A stretch of DNA of 21,753 nt from JAXJSP01 sp036310005. GTDB taxonomy: Bacteria; Bacillota; Clostridia; Oscillospirales; Acutalibacteraceae. Position 1 is the stretch's first letter; each line of letters begins with the position of its first letter. Both the position numbers and the translations under genes were made by a program. This document shows, in pieces, positions 1 through 6,470 of the stretch. Under the pieces are notes generated by a model that did not search any database, was not told the DNA's origin, and saw only the letters and a list, made by a program, of their open reading frames with translations. The DNA lies in NCBI GenBank assembly GCA_036310005.1, contig JAXJSP010000018.1:1-21753 (forward strand), given 5' to 3'.

Positions 1-111
1 GCATCGGATATCCCGCATATATTTATCAATGGTTGCCGGTGCCTTTTCATTCTCCAACAAATATTTCTCGAACGATTTTATTGTTTGATTGGTAATAATT
101 CTTTTTTTCAT
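1..111 (-). CDS. Tyrosine recombinase/integrase, N-terminal fragment (cut by window edge)
   Basis: Reading the minus strand from an ATG at 111 gives 37 codons open to the window edge, starting MKKRIITNQTIKSF and continuing with LENEKAPATIDKYMRDIR. That pattern of an amphipathic helix followed by an xSxxTIxxYxxDI-like element is typical of the N-terminal SAM-like, core-DNA-binding domain of phage-integrase-family tyrosine recombinases. A GGAGG ribosome binding site (119-123) lies 7 nt upstream. The catalytic domain (R-H-R-H-Y) lies outside the window and cannot be checked. Its position beside a TnpV gene suggests it is the integrase of an integrative element or of its remnant. Family assignment is by resemblance over a short stretch. 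Confidence 0.72.
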   Translation of the reverse strand, partial: MKKRIITNQTIKSFEKYLLENEKAPATIDKYMRDIRC

Positions 112-131
112 ACCAAAACCTCCGTTTCATA

Positions 132-159
132 TCTATATTTTACTATTAGTTTGCGTCAA
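132..159 (-). promoter_or_regulatory. Possible promoter of the recombinase gene
   Basis: On the minus strand TTGACG (159-154) is separated by 16 nt from TATAGA (137-132). The start point would fall only a few bases before the GGAGG of the recombinase gene, giving a very short leader. The -35 lies in the left arm of the inverted repeat at 150-187, so binding there could repress the gene. The -10 is only a partial match. Confidence 0.3.
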
Positions 160-187
160 AGCGATTAACTTAAACCTTTGACACAAA
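150..187. repeat. 12-bp imperfect inverted repeat upstream of the recombinase
   Basis: TTTGCGTCAAAG (150-161) and CTTTGACACAAA (176-187) are inverted copies with one mismatch, separated by 14 bp. The left arm covers the putative -35 of the recombinase promoter. It could be a repressor operator or a recombinase/excisionase binding site. The sequence does not distinguish these. Confidence 0.5.
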
Positions 188-242
188 AACGGAGTTTGGG
201 CATATTCAATTCAAATGCATTTAAAGATTTACATATTTTAAT

Positions 243-274
243 AAAGTGGTAGAGATTTCACTCTCTACTACTTT
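243..274 (-). terminator. Hairpin terminator downstream of tnpV
   Basis: A 13-bp stem (243-255 with 262-274, one mismatch on the minus strand) with a 6-nt loop starts 5 nt after the tnpV stop codon. The following T-tract on the minus strand is short (TTTATT), so termination may be inefficient. Confidence 0.55.
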
Positions 275-278
275 CTCC

Positions 279-662
279 TTACGTATAAATAAAATCTTTG
301 CGTACTACTTCAGTTGCTCTTTGACGTATGTTATTCATCTTACCAACCCATTCCATTTGATTTTCTGCTTTAAGTTTTTCGGTTACGCCTTCTCGTTCAG
401 CCATTTGTTTAACCAATAGGATATACATATCTTCCACATCTTGGTTAATTTGGCAGAGGTAATCATATAGCGTATGTTCGCCTAGCATTTTGTAGTAGAA
501 GGGTTTACAGTGCTTTTGAATATAGTTCAAATGTCGTTGTCCCCATATGCCGATTGGCTCCCGTTCAGGCTCATCCTCACCGGCAATAATATAATAATCG
601 CCACACAGTTCGTATTCAAGCCCTGTTCTTTCATCGGTAATAAATTTCGCTAACTGTTCCAT
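279..662 (-). CDS. tnpV: TnpV-family transposon protein
   Basis: This 127-residue protein has the recognisable TnpV family pattern: an N-terminal ITDERTGLEYELCGDYYI segment, a central IGIWGQRHLNYI segment, and a C-terminal EGVTEKLKAENQMEWVGKMN segment ending in a basic helix with RQRATEVV. TnpV proteins are carried by Tn4451-type and related mobilisable elements of Clostridia; their biochemical role is not known. Length is normal for the family. A strong AAGGAGG lies 6 nt before the ATG. It is the last gene of a minus-strand group (DUF6809 gene, small broken gene, tnpV) and is followed by a hairpin. The catalytic gene of the element, if any, is the partial recombinase to the left. Confidence 0.85.
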   Translation of the reverse strand: MEQLAKFITDERTGLEYELCGDYYIIAGEDEPEREPIGIWGQRHLNYIQKHCKPFYYKMLGEHTLYDYLCQINQDVEDMYILLVKQMAEREGVTEKLKAENQMEWVGKMNNIRQRATEVVRKDFIYT

Positions 663-665
663 AAT

Positions 666-846
666 TTATGCCTCCTTATATATAACCTTGAGTTTCTTCT
701 GTTTTGGTTGAATAACCTTTATCAAAACTTCATCCAAAGCATCGGTATACTTTCCTTCAGCGATGAGCTTATTTCGCATTTCATTCATACGGTTCACAAC
801 TACCCGACGTTCGAAGTCATCAAGTGCTATATAATATTTCTTTCAT
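666..846 (-). pseudogene. Small conserved mobile-element gene with a 1-nt frameshift near the start
   Basis: The minus strand encodes YYIALDDFERRVVVNRM and then a charged helix ending KKLKVIYKEA, stop at 668-666, just upstream of tnpV. This resembles the roughly 60-residue uncharacterised proteins found next to TnpV genes. The only well-placed start, an ATG at 846-844 preceded by GGAGTGA, is one base out of frame: it reads MKEILYST and stops. Deleting one A would give MKKYYIALDDF in a 60-codon gene, and 181 nt is 60 codons plus one base. The correct frame has a stop just upstream, so no alternative full-length start exists. It is either a real frameshift or a sequencing/assembly error. Confidence 0.65.
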
Positions 847-851
847 ATCAC

Positions 852-1151
852 TCACTCCTTCAACAAGTCCTTAAACGGCGCTTCATCATTTACGAAAGTG
901 TCATATGTAAAATTAGCACCAAGCCGAAACCCCATAATAAAACTATCAAGATTTGACTCGCCGTTTACAACACTCCAAGCATTAGAAAATTCAAGGAATT
1001 TCTTTTTGCTTTCGCCCGAAAGGTTCTCAGTTAAGAACTCCTCATTTATCATCAAGACTTCCATTTGCTTTTGCACGGCTTTGTTTTCCTTTGTGCTCCT
1101 TGCTTGTGGATCAAGTTTGCCGTAATAAAACTCTTCAATGAATTTTCCCAT
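852..1151 (-). CDS. DUF6809-like protein of a mobile element
   Basis: A 99-residue acidic soluble protein begins MGKFIEEFYYGKLDPQ. The start at 1151 is chosen because AAAGGAGG precedes it; the longer frame to 1238 has no such site and would run through a terminator. The middle is a charged helix (KAVQKQMEVL) and the C-terminal half contains NGESNLDSFIMGFRLGA, a pattern I associate with DUF6809 proteins of clostridial integrative elements. Function is unknown. It is first of three genes (this, the broken small gene, tnpV); its stop lies 5 nt before the next start, suggesting translational coupling. No signal peptide or membrane segment is seen. Confidence 0.75.
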   Translation of the reverse strand: MGKFIEEFYYGKLDPQARSTKENKAVQKQMEVLMINEEFLTENLSGESKKKFLEFSNAWSVVNGESNLDSFIMGFRLGANFTYDTFVNDEAPFKDLLKE

Positions 1152-1163
1152 AAAAATAGCCTC

Positions 1164-1194
1164 CTTTAAGTTTCTACAATAATTGTACTTAAAG
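1164..1194. repeat. Dyad symmetry abutting the ribosome binding site of the DUF6809 gene
   Basis: CTTTAAG (1164-1170) and TACAAT (1175-1180) are mirrored by ATTGTA (1182-1187) and CTTAAAG (1188-1194), with a 4-nt bulge on one side. In the minus-strand transcript this forms a stem ending directly at the GGAGG of the DUF6809 gene. It could be an operator or an RNA hairpin that affects initiation. Confidence 0.5.
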
Positions 1195-1230
1195 AAGGAG
1201 CTGTAGTCGAATGTACGGATATAAAAGGAA

Positions 1231-1281
1231 AAGGGCAAGAAAAAAGAGAGAAGCTAAACTTCTCTCAATTCTCTTGCCCTT
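1231..1281 (-). terminator. Nested hairpin terminator at the glmM operon / mobile module junction
   Basis: On the minus strand an 8-bp stem GAGAGAAG / CTTCTCTC (1266-1259 with 1253-1246, loop of 5) is followed by six T (1245-1240), a good intrinsic terminator. Ten-base perfect arms, AAGGGCAAGA and TCTTGCCCTT (1231-1240, 1272-1281), enclose it. It probably ends transcripts from glmM and its partner gene, or insulates the mobile module genes from them. Confidence 0.8.
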
Positions 1282-1298
1282 CGCAATGCTCAGCGTTC

Positions 1299-1346
1299 CT
1301 ATAAAACACAACTGTCCTTAGCAACCCTGCTCATTTCATCGAGGTT
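1299..1346 (-). other. Possible 3' remnant of an unidentified coding sequence
   Basis: Directly after the stop of the GlmU-like gene, one minus-strand frame reads NLDEMSRVAKDSCVL then TAG (1301-1299). It looks like a protein C-terminus rather than random sequence and lies between a chromosomal gene and the mobile module, so it may be the tail of an element gene left after rearrangement. It is very short and has no ribosome binding site. I do not recognise the parent protein. Confidence 0.25.
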
Positions 1347-1351
1347 TTTTG

Positions 1352-2005
1352 TTATCTTTTTTCAACAATATTATCTTTGCCTTTATAAATGCAGTTTGCT
1401 TTTACTACTCCTCTTACAGACGAGAGCGGATACACGCTGACATTTCTCTCAATAACCGTGCCCGGATTTAAAACGCTGTTGCAACCGATTTCTGAATAGT
1501 CGCCAATCATAGCGCCGAATTTTCTCAGTCCTGTTTCGATTTTTTCTCCGTTACAGTTTACCGTAACATTTGTTTTGTCGTTTTTAACATTTGAAGTTAT
1601 ACATCCGGCTCCCATGTGTGATTTAAAGCCCAAAACCGAGTCGCCGACATAATTATAATGCGGCACTTGTACATTATCAAAGATAATACAATTTTTAAGT
1701 TCGGTTGAATTACCGATAACGCAATTTTCACCGATTAAAACGCTGCCTCTGATAAAAGCACCAGGTCTGACTTCGGTACCGGCGCCGATAATACACGGTC
1801 CTGTGATGTCTGCGGTTTTATAAATCTTAACCGATTTTTCTACCCATATATTTTCGCCTATACATTCATAATTATCAGGTAAAGTTTTTGCTAACTGCAA
1901 AATATAATCTTTGATAAGCGGTAAAGCCTGCCAAGGATACTCACATTTTGACAGTAAATCTTCTGCTTTAGTATGTGTTAAATCGAAAAGTTGCTTTGTT
2001 TTCAT
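1352..2005 (-). CDS. Left-handed beta-helix acetyltransferase, GlmU C-terminal-like, no uridyltransferase domain
   Basis: The 217-residue protein has a helical N-terminus (about 1-50) followed by hexapeptide repeats of the left-handed beta-helix fold (about 51-205; for example GPCIIGAGTEVRPGAFI and VLIGENCVIGNST). Within it HYNYVGD (116-122) and GAGCITSN (132-139) match the GlmU acetyltransferase site: His116, Tyr119 and Asn139 have the same spacing as His363, Tyr366 and Asn386 of E. coli GlmU. The uridyltransferase domain is absent; GlmU is about 450 residues. The ATG overlaps the glmM stop in an ATGA junction, so the two are co-translated. I infer a glucosamine-1-phosphate N-acetyltransferase acting after GlmM. 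Proteins like this are often labelled UDP-GlcNAc pyrophosphorylase, which the missing domain does not support. Confidence 0.75.
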   Translation of the reverse strand: MKTKQLFDLTHTKAEDLLSKCEYPWQALPLIKDYILQLAKTLPDNYECIGENIWVEKSVKIYKTADITGPCIIGAGTEVRPGAFIRGSVLIGENCVIGNSTELKNCIIFDNVQVPHYNYVGDSVLGFKSHMGAGCITSNVKNDKTNVTVNCNGEKIETGLRKFGAMIGDYSEIGCNSVLNPGTVIERNVSVYPLSSVRGVVKANCIYKGKDNIVEKR

Positions 2006-3318
2006 ATTTTCTCCTTAATTAAGTTTACAATTTTATCAACATATTTTTTGCATATCTCTTTGTCTTGAGCCTCGCACATTACGCGAACCAATGGTTCAGT
2101 GCCGCTTTCTCTGAGCAACATTCTGCCGCTGTCTCCGAGTTCATTATTAACTGCTTCTACTGCTGAAAGAATTTCCTTGTTTTCTGTTACAACTTTTTTA
2201 TCGGTTACTCTAATATTTTCTAAAATCTGTGGGAACATTTTAACAGGTCCTGCTAACTCTCCTAAAGTTTTTTTGGAAGCAACAACCGCATTCATAACCA
2301 GAATTGAAGTTAAAATACCGTCGCCTGTTGTTGCATATTTACGCATAATAATATGACCGCTTTGCTCACCGCCGAGTTTGTAATGATTTTTAACCATATT
2401 TTCATAGACAAATCTATCGCCTACAACAGTCTGTTCATATTTAATGTTTGCTTCTTTAAGCGACTTATAAAGTCCCATATTAGACATTACTGTAGTAACA
2501 ACCGTATCTAAATTAAGATGTTTTGCAAGAATGTACAAAATATGGTCACCGTTTACTTCGTTACCGTTTTCATCGACAGCAATACATCTGTCTGCGTCAC
2601 CATCGAATGCAAAGCCGCAATCGCAGTTATTCTCGACAACATATTTACAAAGGTTTTCAATATGGGTAGAGCCCGCATTGGTATTTATGTTTGTACCGTC
2701 AGGACTAGCGTTAATAACTAATGTTGTTGCGCCGAGCGCTTCAAAAACATTTTTTGCAATCGACCAGGCAGCACCGTTAGCGCAGTCTAATGCAATTTTT
2801 TTATCTCTAAACGACTCGACAGAAGTGCTGATAAGATAGCCAATATATCTGTTTCTGCCTGAATAATAGTCAATTATTCTGCCGATTTTATCGCCTGTTG
2901 CAAGAGGCAAGACTTCTTTATTATCAAGAAAATCTTCTATTTTTGAAATAGTAACATCATCCATTTTCTCGCCTTGTGCGTTTATAAGTTTAATTCCGTT
3001 ATCTGTATAAGGGTTATGGCTTGCAGAAATCATAATACCGCAGTCAAAATTATCTGTTCTTATTGCATAACATACGCTTGGGGTTGTTGTAACATGCATC
3101 ATATATGCATCTGCACCCGATGCGGTCAGTCCTGCTACTATTGAATACTCAAACATATAACTTGAAAGTCTTGTATCTTTTCCGATTACTATTTTTGCTT
3201 TATGATTAGGGCTTGAATAATACCAGCCTAAAAATCTTCCGATATCATAAGCATGCTGAGAGGTTAAAGTCACATTTGCTTCTCCTCTAAAGCCGTCTGT
3301 TCCAAAATATTTACCCAT
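2002..3318 (-). CDS. glmM: Phosphoglucosamine mutase
   Basis: This 438-residue enzyme interconverts glucosamine-6-phosphate and glucosamine-1-phosphate for peptidoglycan and UDP-GlcNAc synthesis. All alpha-D-phosphohexomutase landmarks are present in order: the N-terminal FGTDGFRG (5-12), the phosphoserine loop ISASHNP with catalytic Ser100 (97-103), the metal-binding DGDADR (239-244), the sugar-specificity loop GEQSGH (317-322) typical of GlmM, and the phosphate-binding RESGTEP (403-409). The length is normal. A GGAG site lies just upstream of the ATG and a TTGAAT-16-TATAAT promoter about 50 nt upstream. It is first of a two-gene operon with the GlmU-like acetyltransferase gene. Confidence 0.96.
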   Translation of the reverse strand: MGKYFGTDGFRGEANVTLTSQHAYDIGRFLGWYYSSPNHKAKIVIGKDTRLSSYMFEYSIVAGLTASGADAYMMHVTTTPSVCYAIRTDNFDCGIMISASHNPYTDNGIKLINAQGEKMDDVTISKIEDFLDNKEVLPLATGDKIGRIIDYYSGRNRYIGYLISTSVESFRDKKIALDCANGAAWSIAKNVFEALGATTLVINASPDGTNINTNAGSTHIENLCKYVVENNCDCGFAFDGDADRCIAVDENGNEVNGDHILYILAKHLNLDTVVTTVMSNMGLYKSLKEANIKYEQTVVGDRFVYENMVKNHYKLGGEQSGHIIMRKYATTGDGILTSILVMNAVVASKKTLGELAGPVKMFPQILENIRVTDKKVVTENKEILSAVEAVNNELGDSGRMLLRESGTEPLVRVMCEAQDKEICKKYVDKIVNLIKEKI

Positions 3319-3351
3319 AAATACAACTCCTTTTGTTTTTTAAGCAAACTA

Positions 3352-3379
3352 ATTATAGCACCATAAATTTACTATTCAA
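3352..3379 (-). promoter_or_regulatory. Promoter of glmM
   Basis: On the minus strand TTGAAT (3379-3374) and TATAAT (3357-3352) are 16 nt apart. The leader to the glmM ATG would be about 27 nt and contains AAAGGAG. It diverges from the citrate synthase promoter. Confidence 0.75.
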
Positions 3380-3497
3380 CGGAAAATAACACTAATAATT
3401 TAAACAATTTTACTAATTGAATATTATCTGCTATCATAAAATATATACTATTATCTTTCCTTAAATTCATTAAATTAACTGAATGTTCATAAAAGAT

Positions 3498-3526
3498 TAG
3501 ACAAAAATACGATATTATAGTATAAT
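3498..3526 (+). promoter_or_regulatory. Promoter of the citrate synthase gene
   Basis: TAGACA (3498-3503) and a perfect TATAAT (3521-3526) are separated by 17 bp, about 30 bp before the start codon. The rest of the 236-bp gap between glmM and this gene is AT-rich with no other convincing element. Confidence 0.8.
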
Positions 3527-3554
3527 ATTAAAACGATTTATAAAAGGAGATGGA

Positions 3555-4922
3555 ATGATGAAGAAATCATATTCTGAAATTACACCTTATATTAAGAAAA
3601 TGGCACAGATATCCGATTCACGAAACAACATCATGCCTGATATGTACGAAAAGTACCATGTAAACAGAGGTCTTCGTGATTTAAACGGTAAAGGTGTAGT
3701 TACAGGACTTACCGAGGTTGCTTATATTAAATCAAAGGATGTTGACAAAGACGGAAATGAAATTCCCTGTGAAGGAGAGTTATATTACAGAGGAATTAAT
3801 ATAAAAGATTTAGTAAACGGTTTTTTAAGCGAGGACCGTTTTGGTTTTGAAGAAACTGTGTATTTGCTCTTGTTTTCTCAGTTGCCAAATCAGTCACAAC
3901 TTAAAAAATTCAACAAAGTATTAGGTGAGTATCGCAGTCTGCCTACATCGTTTGTAAGAGATATGATACTCAAAGCACCCGGTAAAAATATGATGAATAT
4001 TATATCGAGGAGCGTCCTGGCATTATATGCTTATGATGATAATCCTGATGATATTTCAGTTGAGAATGTATTAAGACAATGCTTACAACTTATTGCTATA
4101 TTCCCTTTACTTTCCGTGTACAGTTATCAGTCATACAGGCATTATCACAAGGATAAAAGTTTATATATTCATTTGCCGGACCCTGAACTGTCCACCGCGG
4201 AAAATATTTTAAGGCTTTTAAGAGTTGATAAAAAGTACTCAAAACTTGAGGCAAAAATGTTAGACCTTGCTTTAGTTTTACACGCAGAACACGGTGGCGG
4301 TAACAATTCTACTTTTACAACTCATGTTGTAACATCGTCAGGAACAGACACATATTCTGCCATTGCTGCTGCGCTCGGTTCATTAAAAGGGCCCCGTCAC
4401 GGTGGTGCAAACATCAAAGTTGTGCAGATGTTTGAAGATATGAAAAAGTCTATTGATACAAAAGACGACAAACAAATTGAAGATTATTTGCAGCGTCTTC
4501 TTGACAAACAGGCTTTTGATAACGCCGGCTTAATATACGGAATGGGACATGCAGTATATTCGCTGTCTGATCCGAGAGCGGATATATTAATGAATTGTGC
4601 AAAAGATTTAGCAGTTGAAAAAGGATTTGAAGAAGACTACAAATTATATGAAAAAGTATCGGTAATGGCGCCTAAACTTATTGCAAAGAAAAGGAAAATG
4701 TACAAAGGTGTCAGTGCTAATGTAGATTTTTATTCAGGACTTGTATATCAGATGCTTGAATTACCAAAAGAGTTATACACTCCTATTTTTGCCATGGCAA
4801 GAATTGCGGGTTGGTCAGCTCACAGAATCGAAGAAATACAAAACGCGGGTAAAATTATCCGACCTGCGTATATCAATGTTAAGCAACTTCAAAAATACAA
4901 AAAACTTGATAAAAGAAAATAA
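3555..4922 (+). CDS. gltA: Citrate synthase (Si-type family)
   Basis: This 455-residue protein condenses acetyl-CoA and oxaloacetate to citrate. Catalytic motifs are clear: LHAEHGGGN with His246, GPRHGGANIK (279-288), YGMGHAVYSLSDPRA with His332, and ANVDFYSG with Asp391, corresponding to the His-His-Asp triad of pig citrate synthase (274/320/375). Two ATG codons are adjacent (3555 and 3558); AGGAG (3545-3549) is 5 nt from the first and 8 nt from the second, so the second may be the true start. It is transcribed alone from its own promoter and ends at a strong terminator. No aconitase or isocitrate dehydrogenase is nearby. A role in glutamate precursor supply is inferred; 2-methylcitrate synthase is a less likely alternative. 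Confidence 0.93.
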   Translation: MMKKSYSEITPYIKKMAQISDSRNNIMPDMYEKYHVNRGLRDLNGKGVVTGLTEVAYIKSKDVDKDGNEIPCEGELYYRGINIKDLVNGFLSEDRFGFEETVYLLLFSQLPNQSQLKKFNKVLGEYRSLPTSFVRDMILKAPGKNMMNIISRSVLALYAYDDNPDDISVENVLRQCLQLIAIFPLLSVYSYQSYRHYHKDKSLYIHLPDPELSTAENILRLLRVDKKYSKLEAKMLDLALVLHAEHGGGNNSTFTTHVVTSSGTDTYSAIAAALGSLKGPRHGGANIKVVQMFEDMKKSIDTKDDKQIEDYLQRLLDKQAFDNAGLIYGMGHAVYSLSDPRADILMNCAKDLAVEKGFEEDYKLYEKVSVMAPKLIAKKRKMYKGVSANVDFYSGLVYQMLELPKELYTPIFAMARIAGWSAHRIEEIQNAGKIIRPAYINVKQLQKYKKLDKRK

Positions 4923-4924
4923 AA

Positions 4925-4952
4925 AAATCTCGGTGTTCAGGCACCGAGATTT
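4925..4952. terminator. Bidirectional terminator shared by gltA and malQ
   Basis: An 11-bp perfect stem (4925-4935 with 4942-4952) with a 6-nt loop has T-runs on both strands. It starts 3 nt after the gltA stop. The malQ stop codon (4939-4937) lies in the loop, so one stem arm also encodes the last residues of MalQ. Confidence 0.92.
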
Positions 4953-6457
4953 TTATTGTTTTTACAGTAATTGCTTAATCGCCCGTATGTTGCAGTCATA
5001 TCTTTTATAATTTCTGCGAGCCAAGAATTAACGCATCCGTCTTTAATTCGCCATTTCCAATTATCACCGATGGTAGAAGGGGTATTTATTCTGCCTTCAT
5101 CACCTAAGCCCAATAAGTCGGGCATCATAAATATAGCAGTATCGGCGACACTCATCATAGCAAGTCTTATCATATCCCAATTCACATTATTGATATTATC
5201 TAAATGCATATAATTAAGCGCAGTTTCAACATCATCCGTTTTTGTATTTTTTGACCATCCGATAATAGTATCATTATCGTGAGTGCCTGTATAAACTACG
5301 CAGTTTTTATTATAATTATGCGGTAAATAATCACTTTCCTCCCTTGAGTCAAAAGCAAACTGTAAAACTTTCATTCCCGGAAAGCCTGATTTTTTCAAAA
5401 GTTTAATAACATCATCGGTCAAAAAGCCCAAGTCCTCCGCTATGATAGGCAAATTCTTACCGAGTTCTTTTTCAAATGCTTTAAAAAGGCTCATACCGGG
5501 GCCCTTTTTCCACTTACCTTCTTTAGCGGTTTTATTACCGTATTTAATGCAATAATATGATTCAAGTCCTCTGAAATGGTCTATTCTTACAACATCATAG
5601 ACTTTTAAAGCGTTTCGCATTCGCTTTATCCACCACTCATAAGGATGCTCACTGTTTTTCATATATTTCCAATTATAAACAGGGTTACCCCACAACTGTC
5701 CGTCTTTTGAAAAAGCATCGGGCGGACAACCGGCTACAACATTCGGAATTAAGTTTTCGTCAAAATCAAACTGCTTTGTGTCGCTCCAAACATCTGCGCT
5801 GTCATCTGCTACATAAATAGGCATATCGCCTATTATTTTTATACCTTTTGAGTTAGCATAGGCTTTTAACTCGCTCCACTGTTTATAAAACTCATACTGC
5901 AAAAACTTATAAAATGCAATTTCTGATTTCTTTTCTGCTTTGAATTTATCGAGTGTTGTTTTTTTTCTGAATTTAAAATCATCGCTCCACTCTCTCCAAC
6001 ACAAGCCGCCGAAGTGTTCTTTAACAGCCATAAAGAGTGCATATTCATCAAGCCAATCGGCTTGTTCTTTGCAAAAGGTATAAAACTGTTCGGGTACGCT
6101 GTTTAAAAAGCGATTAAAGGCAATTTTCAGCACAGGAAAGCGGTTAATATAAAGTTTCTCGTAATCGACGCACAGACTGTCGGAACCGAAATCAACATTT
6201 TCATAATCTTTAGTTTCGAGGAGTCCGTCTTTATTTAACAAATCGAGGTCAATGAAATACGGATTACCTGCTGCCGAAGAAAACGACTGATACGGAGAGT
6301 CACCGTAACTTGTTGGATTTAAAGGCAGAATTTGCCAATAACTTTGTCCTGCGAGGCAAAGAAAATCGACAAATTCATACGCTTTATCTCCGAATGTTCC
6401 GATACCGTATTTTGATGCTAAAGAAAATACAGGCATCAATATTCCGCTTGTTCTCAT
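4937..6457 (-). CDS. malQ: 4-alpha-glucanotransferase (amylomaltase, GH77)
   Basis: This 506-residue cytosolic enzyme transfers alpha-1,4-glucan segments between maltodextrins and releases glucose. GH77 hallmarks are present: the N-terminal GDSPYQSFSSAAGNPYFID, the nucleophile in VVRIDHFRG (Asp293), the acid/base in IIAEDLG (Glu341), and the stabilising Asp394 in GTHDND. Length and residue positions match the Thermus enzyme closely. A GGAGAG site precedes the ATG, and the upstream permease gene stops only 13 nt earlier, so it is the last gene of the transporter operon. This linkage indicates that the transporter imports maltodextrins. The last codons lie in the terminator stem. Confidence 0.96.
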   Translation of the reverse strand: MRTSGILMPVFSLASKYGIGTFGDKAYEFVDFLCLAGQSYWQILPLNPTSYGDSPYQSFSSAAGNPYFIDLDLLNKDGLLETKDYENVDFGSDSLCVDYEKLYINRFPVLKIAFNRFLNSVPEQFYTFCKEQADWLDEYALFMAVKEHFGGLCWREWSDDFKFRKKTTLDKFKAEKKSEIAFYKFLQYEFYKQWSELKAYANSKGIKIIGDMPIYVADDSADVWSDTKQFDFDENLIPNVVAGCPPDAFSKDGQLWGNPVYNWKYMKNSEHPYEWWIKRMRNALKVYDVVRIDHFRGLESYYCIKYGNKTAKEGKWKKGPGMSLFKAFEKELGKNLPIIAEDLGFLTDDVIKLLKKSGFPGMKVLQFAFDSREESDYLPHNYNKNCVVYTGTHDNDTIIGWSKNTKTDDVETALNYMHLDNINNVNWDMIRLAMMSVADTAIFMMPDLLGLGDEGRINTPSTIGDNWKWRIKDGCVNSWLAEIIKDMTATYGRLSNYCKNNKNLGA

Positions 6458-6470
6458 ATTACTCTCCTTT

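Noticed and set aside
178..206. Plus-strand promoter TTGACA-17-CATATT
   Set aside because: It matches well at -35 but the -10 is poor and no plus-strand gene follows; the TTGACA is part of the inverted repeat.
1152..1238. Longer N-terminus for the DUF6809-like protein
   Set aside because: It would be translated from within the terminator/dyad region and lacks a ribosome binding site; the ATG at 1151 has a strong one.
2099..2839. Plus-strand open frames inside glmM
   Set aside because: They are antisense to a well-conserved gene with all catalytic motifs and have no initiation signals.
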